From the NCBI RefSeq assembly GCF_963678635.1, contig NC_087070.1, positions 28,618,048 through 28,682,047 of the forward strand: 64,000 nucleotides of DNA, read 5' to 3'. This stretch comes from Symsagittifera roscoffensis. Lineage: Eukaryota > Xenacoelomorpha > Acoela > Convolutidae. The translations under genes were made by a program, and so were the position numbers. This document shows positions 1-8,751 of this stretch, piece after piece (position 1 is the stretch's first letter; each line of letters starts with the position of its first letter). Below the pieces are notes generated by a model. The model worked only from the letters and a program-made list of their open reading frames with translations, was not told where the DNA came from and did no database searches.

Positions 1-108
1 ATATCTCAAAGTGGGGTTACAAAGGGGGGATCATTTGCGCCCGCAGGGGGTCGAATCGCTGAGCGGAAAGGGCGTCTGCTCGCCTCCCTCCCCCGAAATC
101 CGCCCCTG
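1..108 (-). mobile_element. truncated hAT-like MITE, one terminal inverted repeat
   Basis: The stretch ends at 108 with the terminal sequence CCGCCCCTG. This is the inverted end found in the complete copies at 33377-33818 and 41819-42188. Inside it, a GGGGGTCGAATCGCTGAG-like segment is the reverse complement of a segment just inside the left end of the 33377 copy, so it belongs to the same family in the opposite orientation. The other end lies outside the window, so the target duplication cannot be checked. Confidence 0.65.
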
Positions 109-822
109 CTTGATCCTATTGCATAATATACTCCTGCTATTGATAGCAGATGATCTTCAAATAAGGCGCTCAATTAGAAAAAGGGGATGTTACTCTCGCT
201 GAAATGCATTGCAAGGCAGTCGACAGACTTTGGGGCTCCTAGGACATTAGTAGGCAGACTCTTATTCTAATATAATCCGTATTGGTCCGCTACACTACAC
301 AGACAAATAGAATAGAAATTAACGCATAGTCCAAATATCTCTCCAATCAACATAAAAAAAAAACATTTAAAAAGCTTAAATTCGAACTCGTGTTAATGGG
401 ATTTGCATCTCCTCATTTTTAGATGCCTCAAATTTCAGCCATTTTATCAACAGGTTATGAAGATAACAGAGTTTTAGCTAATAAAAGCTATAAATTCTTG
501 AAGCTAGACTATTATTGATAAACAAAAACCTATTTGAATACTAATCAGTTTTCCCCGTATATCTAATTTTATCCATTTGTTCAATTTTATCAGTCGAGTT
601 GAAAACCTTTTTGTTCAAAAATTTCAATCATCAGTTATTTGTAGCTAAATTGTATAAGGACTTGTGATTGCAATGAGTCATCAACAGATATGAAAACACT
701 ACTTGTTAAAAAGAACAGGTAAAAAAAATTGCTTTTGTTCATCTCATTTGCTCAGCTCAGGGTTAATGTTGTTTAACACTGCGAACACCCGAGAAACAAA
801 TTTTTAACAACATCGTTGCTGT
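109..822. other. unassigned AT-rich flank
   Basis: Non-coding AT-rich sequence between the truncated MITE and the left LTR. No ORF, repeat or RNA gene is recognisable. The last four bases (819-822, CTGT) are the left copy of the LTR element's target-site duplication. Confidence 0.5.
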
Positions 823-1020
823 TGAGTTAGGACCGAAGTGTAACTCATAGAGTAATTTCGGATAGGGTACACCGTCTGCTCGTCACGCTATCTTATTTTC
901 GGCCGGATAGATTCGTGCAACTTCTTAGTCTAATACCGATCCTAATCTTACTCTTATACTATCTAGTCTCAGGTTGTTTAACTAGTCTCTGCTAGGCTCA
1001 ATAGATCTAGGGTATACTGG

Positions 1021-1026
1021 TTTATT
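1021..1026 (-). terminator. LTR polyadenylation signal AATAAA
   Basis: TTTATT on the plus strand reads AATAAA in the element's sense, about 205 bases into the LTR, where an R-region poly(A) signal is expected. The same hexamer is at 19478-19483 in the other LTR. Confidence 0.55.
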
Positions 1027-1087
1027 GCGGCTGCTGAAGTGCTCGGGAGAGTCCAACTAATTTCTAAGTTAAATTCAAATCTCTCTG

Positions 1088-1115
1088 GTGCTGAAATTAC
1101 AAGTAACTTCAGCAC
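1088..1115 (-). other. LTR stem-loop
   Basis: GTGCTGAA at 1088-1095 pairs with TTCAGCAC at 1108-1115, and inside it TTAC pairs with GTAA. This gives a near-continuous 12-bp stem with one mismatch and a 2-base loop. It is duplicated at 19545-19572 in the other LTR. By position it would lie in the transcribed part of the LTR. A TAR-like or polyadenylation role is conjecture. Confidence 0.5.
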
Positions 1116-1230
1116 TTACAAATAAGTGGGTTGTTAGTTAGATGGATCATGATTGGTTAATATTAAATACTTTACATTGGTAAAACATTTAATTTATCCA
1201 ATCATAAAATATAGTTTAGATCAGGTTCCA

Positions 1231-1240
1231 CCCATCCGGG
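1231..1240 (-). promoter_or_regulatory. candidate polypurine tract
   Basis: In sense the ten bases directly before the 3' LTR read CCCGGATGGG. Position, directly abutting TG, is right for the plus-strand primer. The tract is short and interrupted by a T, so the assignment rests mainly on location. Confidence 0.4.
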
Positions 1241-2791
1241 TTTTACAGAGTTTTTTAGAACAGTTCTTCTGTAATTCAAGGGTGGATGATGGACGTTGGT
1301 ATTTGGCGAACATCATAATTTTCTTTCGTTTCTTCTTGTGACAACGACTGAGTCTCTGCAACAAAGTCAATTCTGATTCCAGAATGGTTGGCTATGTCAG
1401 GTTTTTCTGTTCTGCGTGGAGAACTTCTTTTGTGTATGATCTAGTTTGGGAATGGCGTGGAGATTGTGCGTGGAGGGGATGCCTGGTTACTCGGATCTGT
1501 ACGTATACTTGAACATCGAGGTGGTCATTGGTCTAGTTCAATGAAGTCCTTTTCTGCGAAGTCAAGTCGTACTCTAAATCCTTTGAGTTGTGATTGTGAG
1601 CGGCATATCGATTGTAGTTGGTCATTCTCTCTCGAGTGTAGTGAGGTCGTCTTGTCTTTTGATGTTCGTCCTTGGTGTTGTATTCTGATCTATATATTGC
1701 ATCATGTGATTTTACATTTTATAAAACTTTTATTAGTTTAATATTTTTTAATAATGATTTTAGTTATTTGTTTTCACAAAAGCTTTTTGTTTTAGTTCGG
1801 TTATTTTGAAGAGTTACTCACCCTTGAGTAGCTCTTATTAAAAATAAAGGTGTGGTCACAAAGCGTGGATGTAGCGCGGTGGGTTAGGCCGGCTATAGAG
1901 CATGCTCAGGACGTCCTTTCCTGGTGGGTTAGGCCAGGAGTGGGAGTATGATTTCATGCGGTGTTTGTGAGGGGTCCTGTTATGTGACAACGTTTTATGT
2001 TGGGTTTGTTGTGGTTTTACTTATGTCTTGTTGGTTATGTACTTTTTCCAAAAAGCAAATTGTTTGTGGTATGGGTTTGTCTTTCGACTTTTTTGTGTTT
2101 TATTATTTCTTTCTAAGACTTTGTAATAGTCTTCAAAAGAATAAATTATCCAGTTTTAAACTAGGTTAATCCGGTTTGGGTACCGTTGGTTTCCTTTTCT
2201 AAGTCATGCTGTTATTCTATGATTTGTGGTTTTTAGTAAGCTGCGTTGGTTAGTTTTGTTTAGTATATGATTCCTTTCCAACCGGGTTAAAGGAAAGTTT
2301 GAAACATGTTATTGTATGTTAGAGTTGTTGAGTGTGAAAACTTGAAACTGAAATTCATTATTTTAAACAATTCTTCGTGGGCGAGCTGTGCGAGTGTGGA
2401 TAGAATTTCTGTGCGAATGAATGAAAATATCAAAAGGTTAGTACTGCAATTGCATTTTATTAATTTACTGCATAGAATTTGGAAATTTACTGCTAGTTAT
2501 GGGGGAATTTTAAGTTACAAATTTTCATTATAATTAGATTTACTGCTATGGGGAAAAGATTATAGATGAATTTATTGCATTGATATTAAATTTAGAAATT
2601 TATAAGTGTAGGAGATTAATAGAATTTTTAAAATTGTTTGATGAAGATTGTGATTTTTATTGTTTCTTTTGTGGTTTTTGTAGGTGATTGTCGGATGAAA
2701 GCTAAAAATCTAATGAAAACATGAATAAAGAATGGTGAGTTTTTTAATATTTCAATTAGTTAGTTATATTCATTTAATTCATACTTACCTG
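1241..2791. other. non-coding 3' region of the LTR element
   Basis: About 1.55 kb between the stop of the 599-aa ORF and the 3' LTR. No long minus-strand frame is present. The plus-strand frames here are short and look like shadows of the strong T/G bias of this strand. It contains a 13-base direct repeat, GGTGGGTTAGGCC, at 1878-1890 and 1923-1935. Such a long 3' non-coding tract is unusual; it may hold transcript-processing or export signals, but nothing proves that. Confidence 0.5.
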
Positions 2792-4591
2792 TTAGTCGTC
2801 GGGGAAAAAACCGTGGGGGAAGATGTCGTGAATTAGTTCTGAAGTTGTTAGTAGTTTAGCTAAGATGCGGATGATATTTTTAGTTTGAAACAGTGGCCAA
2901 AGCAATTGAAGTGCCTTAATAGTGGTTAGTTCTTCAGTGCCTACTGCAAACTCATAAGGTGTGTTTTGGATTAAGTTATATAATTTGTGGTTAAATTTAG
3001 TGTTGTGGATGAATTCTAAAATTGGGATTTCTATAGGTTGTAGGAATTCGTGCGGGATAAGGAAGGGTCGGGATTCTTCGGCGTTGAAGGTCTTGGTGAT
3101 GGGGCAGAAAATGTACATTTGGGTTATGGGGTCATAATTACGAAGAATACCATGGAGGTTAGTGTCTTTAATACAATATGTGAAATTTAGGAAATACGGT
3201 GAAGTGTATTTTGAATTGATGAATTGGAAACGATGGTGTGGTTGTCTAGAGGGTGTGTGGAGGTCAAAGTGATTCTGGATGAAACGATAGTAACTGTATG
3301 TATGTGTTTGTTTAGTGCGCAACATAATATCGTGTGAGCAGTGTAAATCTCTTTCGTGTGGTGCAAGGAAATGAAAGGTTAGTGAAAATATTTGGAAGCG
3401 TTCTTTAAAACTTTCGTATGCTTGTGTGTCTGTTAGTGCTTCTGAAATAATGTGATCATACTTGCGGTCGAAGATGTTTAGTGTAAATATATATGGTGTC
3501 TTGATGAAAAATTTCTCGGTGATTTGTGGATTAGCGAAGCGATCGTCGTCTAAGAATTGATCTTGGTTAGCTCTGATGATGTTGTGATCGTAGTATTCTA
3601 GCGTATATTCATTAGCTCTAGGTGCAGTGTGTATTTTTAGTGATTTTTTATATCCAACGTAAGTAAACTGTCTAGCGGTTAGTGGTGTAGTGAGTTGATA
3701 TAGCATGTCCTTGTTTCGTTCTATATCGATGGAAGTACTGGATAAAGGTAAGCAAAGAGGGTTAGTGAAATGATAGTATGAGGTCCAAGAGAGAGTGGGC
3801 ATTAAAACGTATTCATCTACAAAGTTGCGTGTTTCGTTAGCGTCGTGAGGGGTGTTTAAAGTGTATTGTGGAAACGAGGGTAAGGTGATAGCTAAAAATT
3901 CTTTAGTGTTAGTATGCTGGGGGTGGTTGATGTATTCACGGGCTGTTCCTGGTTTTGCTGGGAAAGGATGGTTGGGGAATTTTCTTTTAAAAGTGCGGTA
4001 AGCTCTATTAGTGTTTAGTGAAGATATAGTGGATGTGGATGATGGTGTTAATGATTCAGTATAATGTGAAGAGGGTGTAGGGGGATTGGATGAATTTGTA
4101 GTGGAGGAGATTTGGTTTATGGTCGGGGTGTTAAGATGGTAGGGTTGCTGTTGGAGGGTAATAAAATTATCTAGCTCTGGGGAGATTCGGGGGGTGTCTG
4201 GAGAATGAGATGATTGGTCAGATTGGTATGAGGAGTAGGTTGGGGTAACTTGGGAAGCATAAGAGGGTGTCGGAGTGATTGGGTCAGGGTTATTGGACAA
4301 TATGGGTTGAAAAGGAGGTTGAGAAAAATTAGAAGGGTTATGAAAATTATTGGATGGGGATGGTTCTGAGTCGGCAAATTCATCGGGGGTTTCAATATTC
4401 GGGTTATTTAGCTGCGAGATGGAGTATAAAACTGAAATATGTGAGTTAGTGTCGGAATTCATGCCTGATGTTACATTGCTAGATGGAAAATCGGGTGGCG
4501 GAAAAGCAAAAAGTGGTATGATTGGGATTGAAGAGGTAAGATTGGTTGGATGGGAATTTGATCGGTGTAGTGATCCAAGTTGGCGGCTCAT
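2792..4591 (-). CDS. 599-aa orphan protein, last ORF of the LTR element
   Basis: Unrecognised. The first about 210 residues are rich in Ser, Pro, Thr and Asn and look disordered. From about residue 215 to the end the composition becomes that of a folded domain, rich in aromatic residues and His, with no signal peptide and no clear membrane segment. The ATG shares bases with the stop of the upstream glycoprotein ORF: ATGA at 4591-4588 gives a 4-base overlap. That arrangement fits stop-restart coupling or a separate spliced mRNA. Its place after the glycoprotein suggests a virion or accessory role, but no motif supports a specific function. The full-length open frame in an element with identical LTRs argues that it is a real protein. 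Confidence 0.75.
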   Translation of the reverse strand: MSRQLGSLHRSNSHPTNLTSSIPIIPLFAFPPPDFPSSNVTSGMNSDTNSHISVLYSISQLNNPNIETPDEFADSEPSPSNNFHNPSNFSQPPFQPILSNNPDPITPTPSYASQVTPTYSSYQSDQSSHSPDTPRISPELDNFITLQQQPYHLNTPTINQISSTTNSSNPPTPSSHYTESLTPSSTSTISSLNTNRAYRTFKRKFPNHPFPAKPGTAREYINHPQHTNTKEFLAITLPSFPQYTLNTPHDANETRNFVDEYVLMPTLSWTSYYHFTNPLCLPLSSTSIDIERNKDMLYQLTTPLTARQFTYVGYKKSLKIHTAPRANEYTLEYYDHNIIRANQDQFLDDDRFANPQITEKFFIKTPYIFTLNIFDRKYDHIISEALTDTQAYESFKERFQIFSLTFHFLAPHERDLHCSHDIMLRTKQTHTYSYYRFIQNHFDLHTPSRQPHHRFQFINSKYTSPYFLNFTYCIKDTNLHGILRNYDPITQMYIFCPITKTFNAEESRPFLIPHEFLQPIEIPILEFIHNTKFNHKLYNLIQNTPYEFAVGTEELTTIKALQLLWPLFQTKNIIRILAKLLTTSELIHDIFPHGFFPDD

Positions 4592-7206
4592 CGTGGGCTA
4601 AAAAAATTATTATTTTGAGACTGAAAAGCGGTGGTATGGGGTTGTTCAATAATTTGTTCATAAGTATTATCATCTTGTGACTGGTGTGTCATTATATGTT
4701 GGACGGGACTTTGTGATGTATTGAGTCGAAAATTTGGATTATGTGTGATTGCTAAATTTCGAAAATTTCGTGGGACTAGGGATAGTGGATGATTATTTGG
4801 TAGAGGTGGTAGTTGTGGTGCCGTTGGCTGTGTGTCGACATTGTTATGTTCTTCGTCGTATGTATTTTGTCGTGTTGTTATTTTTGTGTTATATTCTTTT
4901 ATTTGTGCGTCTAAAAGAATTTTGTTTATAGATGTGGAAAAAATTCCAAAAAATCCTGCAAAGAGTATGCGTGCTACACTTGCTTGTCTGTTTACTTGTG
5001 TGTGTATAGCACATGTGTTGTAGATTCCTTTTAAGAGTGAGAAAAGAAATCCAATAAAGTTAAACATTGCGTATAAAATAGTCAATTTTTCTAAGATGTA
5101 GTAGGGCCATCCTAGAAAATCTAGGATCTCATTTTTGAGTGTAACAAAGCTAAAAATGTTAATTGGTGATATATCTTGGGGACGGTATTTTTCGCCGTTT
5201 AGATATATATAATCTTTAATGTCTTTAAAATATCCGCTATAGTCTTGTGTGTAGATATCGGCAAAACCTGCGGTTTCTGCAAGTTTGCGTAAGTTTTGGT
5301 CAATTGATTGTCTTTGTATTGTGTCCATTTGTGTTAATAATTCTTGGAATTGTTGTGTTCTAATGTGATGTTGAATATCTGATTTTGAGTATATTCCTAT
5401 TGATTGTAAGTCTATATTTGGGTTTCGAGCGATAGCGCGAATGCTTTCTGGTGAAAATTTTTTGAGTGATTGCATTAATGTGGGATATGGAGTGAGAAGA
5501 TAATATTTATTTTCATCAGGGTTTAGTTGTACTACATTGTGGCTATTTTCTGATCCACATGGGACTGCGGTATCCCAGAAATAGGTTCTTCGTGAAAGTG
5601 TATCCACGAAATGTACTTTATTCTTATAAAAGATAGGGATTCTTTTATAACATCGTTTATCTTCAAAAACGTATAGTGGTGATACTTTTTTGGTACAAGT
5701 ATAAAACCATAAGATGTTTCCTTCATAGTCTAAAAAATTTGATCTATTTCCTGATAATAAGTATCCTGCGTAGGGTATTTTTAATACTGCTAGTGCAAGT
5801 GATTGTAATATTTGTGTTCGTTCTAATTCGCATAGTTGGTGTAGTGTTTCTAATTCGGAGAGTGACATTTCTTGAAAAATGCGGCTAATTGTATAGTCTA
5901 GTTTCATATCCAAATGAATATCATAGTGGATATTACCGAAATATGTAGTATTCATTAGTGATAATTCTTGTAAGCGTGTGCTTCTGGTGTCATAAGGTTT
6001 TAGATGTCCACCAGGTTGTCCGTTGCTTTTTTCAAAATTAACTGGTATATAGGATGTTCCTTCGTTTAGAGGATGACCTGTGGCATATGGGTCGATTTTT
6101 ACTTTTCCAGTGGTCATGTCGAATCCTTTTTCGTATTCAACTAATATTTCAGAGTATTGTGTTCTGTGAAGTGGATTCCTGTATTTACATGCAAGTTCTG
6201 TTTCTTGATATATTTGAAAACGTGTCAATTTATTTTCTATATTGTCTATGTTTCTAAAATCGGAACTTAGTTTGCGTGATGGATGGACTTGTTCATATGG
6301 AATTGATTGTATAAAATATTTTTCGTGAAATTTTATCATACGAGCGTGTATTTTTGCTACTTGAAATGTTGTACATGTATCTTCGGGGAACCAAACAATT
6401 GTTGCTTGTGTTCTTGTTGTAGGGTCGCAATATCCTTGATCATTTTTACAAGGTAGTCGGATTCCTTGATAGATCATTGTATTATCAGATAAATCTCGTG
6501 TGAGTTGTATTTTTTCGAGTTGTATTTTCCAATCGAAAAACATTATTTCTTGGTATCCTTTATTTTTCGTGTCTGCTTTGCAGTTTGATGGGTTATTTAT
6601 ACCAATGTGTGGTATCCAATGTTTATCATGTAGGTCATAGGTTAATCGTCCGTGTGCGCCGTTATACGGGTATTTTTCGTCTAGTTTTATATGTCCTTGG
6701 TGTCTTTCAAGTTGTGATTGGTGTACAGAGTCTGAAAAAACTTGAAAATTAACTAATTTTCTTTGGGAGTTTTTATTTTGTGTGATGTTTAGTCTAAGTA
6801 ATTCATTTTTACAATCGTCGGGATTGAGATGTAAGAGGCGTTCTATATTACTTTGATAGAATGATTCATGGTCAAGTCGGTTTTTGTTTCCGTTCGAGAC
6901 TTGTGAACAATGTACTTTCTTTTCGGAAAATGTCGCTGTGAATTTATAACCTGTAACTGTTGTTGCTCGGGCTTTTGAATAGAGTGTTGCTATTACATCT
7001 GTGGTTTCTATAGCTTGTGGTTCTGTTTCACATTGTGATACTTGATTTATTGCATATTTATGTAGTGTTTTTTGTTCATTTTCTTCGCAATCGTAATGTG
7101 TTACTAATAAATCTTGTGGTCCTGTACGAGGGGAAGGGTTTATGTTTTGATTTGAGTTTACTAGAAAAGGGAGTTGGAGAAAAATTAATAATTTTAAAAT
7201 ATACAT
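4588..7206 (-). CDS. envelope-like class III-type glycoprotein (chuvirus-like, tentative)
   Basis: An 872-aa frame. Residues 1-18 form a classical signal peptide (Met, Lys, then a Leu/Ile/Phe-rich core ending Val-Asn-Ser). A long Cys-containing ectodomain follows with several N-glycosylation sequons. Hydrophobic segments lie at about 708-734 and 742-768, then a Pro-rich tail of about 100 residues. The N-terminal layout (Tyr-Asp-Cys, then Cys, then a Tyr-rich strand, then His-Cys) and a later Cys-Tyr-Lys-Arg-Ile-Pro-Ile segment with a following Phe-Val-Asp resemble the glycoproteins of chuviruses and of retroelements that captured them. This is my recognition by pattern, not a search. It starts inside the end of the preceding no-AUG frame (13-base overlap) and ends in an ATGA overlap with the 599-aa ORF. 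The expected role is membrane fusion or entry; other viral glycoprotein families remain possible. No break is visible. Confidence 0.7.
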   Translation of the reverse strand: MYILKLLIFLQLPFLVNSNQNINPSPRTGPQDLLVTHYDCEENEQKTLHKYAINQVSQCETEPQAIETTDVIATLYSKARATTVTGYKFTATFSEKKVHCSQVSNGNKNRLDHESFYQSNIERLLHLNPDDCKNELLRLNITQNKNSQRKLVNFQVFSDSVHQSQLERHQGHIKLDEKYPYNGAHGRLTYDLHDKHWIPHIGINNPSNCKADTKNKGYQEIMFFDWKIQLEKIQLTRDLSDNTMIYQGIRLPCKNDQGYCDPTTRTQATIVWFPEDTCTTFQVAKIHARMIKFHEKYFIQSIPYEQVHPSRKLSSDFRNIDNIENKLTRFQIYQETELACKYRNPLHRTQYSEILVEYEKGFDMTTGKVKIDPYATGHPLNEGTSYIPVNFEKSNGQPGGHLKPYDTRSTRLQELSLMNTTYFGNIHYDIHLDMKLDYTISRIFQEMSLSELETLHQLCELERTQILQSLALAVLKIPYAGYLLSGNRSNFLDYEGNILWFYTCTKKVSPLYVFEDKRCYKRIPIFYKNKVHFVDTLSRRTYFWDTAVPCGSENSHNVVQLNPDENKYYLLTPYPTLMQSLKKFSPESIRAIARNPNIDLQSIGIYSKSDIQHHIRTQQFQELLTQMDTIQRQSIDQNLRKLAETAGFADIYTQDYSGYFKDIKDYIYLNGEKYRPQDISPINIFSFVTLKNEILDFLGWPYYILEKLTILYAMFNFIGFLFSLLKGIYNTCAIHTQVNRQASVARILFAGFFGIFSTSINKILLDAQIKEYNTKITTRQNTYDEEHNNVDTQPTAPQLPPLPNNHPLSLVPRNFRNLAITHNPNFRLNTSQSPVQHIMTHQSQDDNTYEQIIEQPHTTAFQSQNNNFFSPR

Positions 7207-8330
7207 GTGTATGATAATCCTGAGTATGGGTTATAAAATGTAATGTAACCAATTGTGTTTTTGGTGTATCTGTCGTATTTATATATTACTTCAGTAGTTA
7301 TAAACGGTGGTGGTAGTGATTGAGCTGTTATGTTAGGTGGATTTAATGGGTAGGGATGTTGGGTAATGTTATTTAACTTAACTGTGATTTCAAACTTTAA
7401 TTGTAAACTGTTTTGTTGGAGTATTTGAATATTGTGATCACGGATATCGTTATGAATATCTTGGCGATATTGTAATCTATTAAGTGCCCAGTTATGAAGG
7501 CGGTTACTTTCTTGATGTTGTCCAAATAATGGTGGAGGTGCTGTGAATGTATTCCAATCTAGTCTTAAAGGAATATTTATTGATGATTGTTCTCGATATC
7601 TGGCGTCGAGATTATTTGGAAAATTTAAGTTAAAGGGTGGTGGTGAAAATTGGCTTATTGATGGTGTTGATGGTAGTGATAATGTTTCTGGTAGTGGTGA
7701 GGATGTTGTTGTATCCGTAGAAATATCTATGGGGTCATTGACTAAATTTGGTTCACCTTGTGTAAATGAATGTGTAGTCCAATATGGAAATCGTGATGTT
7801 TGGTTTGGGGGGTTAAAAGGATTTTCACGTATTTGTTCAGATGTTGGTGTTGAACCTAAGTAGTCTGAGGGTAGACTTGAAGTGCTTCGTTGTGAAAAAA
7901 GTGTAGGAGTTTCTGGTGTGATACCAGTGGTGTTTTCTGGAGTGGTTTGTGGTGGGGATTGAGGTATATCAAAATGAACTCGGGGAGTTTGAAAATTTCT
8001 ATTTCGTCGAGGATGTATAATTTGTCTATTTATTTCTGTTGTGTTTTGGTTTTGACTAAGGTTTCGTATTCTACTTAGTTCTTGTGGTAGTGTTGGGTAA
8101 AGATTATATGTTGGTTCACTTAGAGATGCTTGTCGTTGAACTGGTTCTAGTGGTTCAGATAAACGAGCGTGCCGTTCTTCAAAAGTGTATGGATTGTCTT
8201 GAAAAGAAATTCGTGTAGATGTTTGAGGATTTTGAGTAGTTGAAGGTGGTGTTTGGTTATCTTGGGATGATGTCGGTGAAGACTGATTCTGTGACTGTTG
8301 GGTAGCAATTTTTGATGGATTTTTGAATTG
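7194..8330 (-). CDS. 378-codon open frame without any Met codon
   Basis: From directly after an in-frame TAA (8333-8331) this frame is open for 378 codons to TAA at 7196-7194 and contains no ATG, GTG, CTG or TTG codon. The first about 200 residues are Gln/Ser/Thr/Pro/Asn-rich. The last about 140 look folded, with a Trp/Tyr/Phe-containing segment (DWNTFTAPPPLFG, then NWALNRLQYRQD) and a C-terminus ending SYTCIF. It begins 5 bases after the stop of the small membrane ORF and overlaps the glycoprotein start by 13 bases, so it fills the only gap in the cassette. No family recognised. Translation must use an unusual start: a near-cognate codon (the earliest candidate is ATT at 8309-8307), stop-restart coupling, an internal initiation element, or splicing to an upstream AUG. 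A frameshift from the upstream ORF is excluded by the TAA. Confidence 0.6.
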   Translation of the reverse strand, partial: QFKNPSKIATQQSQNQSSPTSSQDNQTPPSTTQNPQTSTRISFQDNPYTFEERHARLSEPLEPVQRQASLSEPTYNLYPTLPQELSRIRNLSQNQNTTEINRQIIHPRRNRNFQTPRVHFDIPQSPPQTTPENTTGITPETPTLFSQRSTSSLPSDYLGSTPTSEQIRENPFNPPNQTSRFPYWTTHSFTQGEPNLVNDPIDISTDTTTSSPLPETLSLPSTPSISQFSPPPFNLNFPNNLDARYREQSSINIPLRLDWNTFTAPPPLFGQHQESNRLHNWALNRLQYRQDIHNDIRDHNIQILQQNSLQLKFEITVKLNNITQHPYPLNPPNITAQSLPPPFITTEVIYKYDRYTKNTIGYITFYNPYSGLSYTCIF

Positions 8331-8335
8331 TTAAT

Positions 8336-8524
8336 TTAGTGAGAAATTTTGTGTTTATTATAATATTCTTCCAAAAAAAGAATTAGAAGGATTGTTGCTA
8401 GGGCAAATGTGATGATTGCTTTCTTTATACATTTACATATGGTCAAAATGAGGGATGATAAAAATGTTATGAAAATTACAAACAATAAAAAAATATCAGT
8501 TCTACTGAAAATTGTTCGTATCAT
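8336..8524 (-). CDS. 62-aa double-spanning membrane protein
   Basis: Starts with ATG inside an ATGA overlap (8524-8521) with the 76-aa ORF. It has two hydrophobic helices, about residues 11-31 and 37-52, separated by a short Cys-Lys-Cys-Ile-Lys-Lys turn, and a charged tail ending HKISH. Size and layout resemble viroporin-type small membrane proteins of enveloped viruses, but there is no sequence signature and the assignment is by analogy. The stop lies 5 bases before the no-AUG frame. Confidence 0.55.
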   Translation of the reverse strand: MIRTIFSRTDIFLLFVIFITFLSSLILTICKCIKKAIITFALATILLILFLEEYYNKHKISH

Positions 8525-8751
8525 TTAGACAAGTTGTTAAAATCGTACCTGTGGATATATTCAAGGGTTTTGGAAAGTTGGAGGAATAGTTCGAGTATAG
8601 TGTAGAAAATTAAAAAAATGTTACAAAAAATGATTAGGATTATTAGAAAAGATTCAAGTATATCAAAAAGAAATATTATAAAGGCTTCAAGTATTGAAAA
8701 AAAATGTTTAAAATTTATAAGTATTTGAGCAACTGTTTGAGAGAAAAGCAT
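8521..8751 (-). CDS. 76-aa hydrophobic protein
   Basis: ATG at 8751-8749 directly abuts the TAA of the preceding open frame (TAAATG). Residues 13-60 are almost entirely Phe, Ile and Leu, with a repeated Ile-Leu-Glu motif (ILEAF, ILESF, ILELF) placing Glu at regular spacing. That could be an amphipathic membrane or coiled-coil helix. The C-terminus is polar. It ends in an ATGA overlap with the 62-aa ORF. No family recognised; a structural or pore-forming accessory role is a guess. Confidence 0.5.
   Translation of the reverse strand: MLFSQTVAQILINFKHFFSILEAFIIFLFDILESFLIILIIFCNIFLIFYTILELFLQLSKTLEYIHRYDFNNLSK

Larger units (their letters stand above)
823..1230 (-). repeat. 3' LTR (sense orientation), 408 bp
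   Basis: Direct repeat of 19280-19687 with TG...CA ends. It contains an AATAAA polyadenylation signal in sense at 1021-1026 and a strong hairpin at 1088-1115. A TATA-like CTATATTTTATG (1203-1214, minus) lies only about 17 bases from the sense start of the LTR. If that is the promoter, U3 is very short; this placement is uncertain. Confidence 0.93.

Noticed and set aside
8331-8340. Ribosomal frameshift joining the 62-aa ORF to the 378-codon frame
   Set aside because: The target frame has a TAA at 8333-8331, past the 62-aa ORF's own stop, so no shift inside that ORF can read through.
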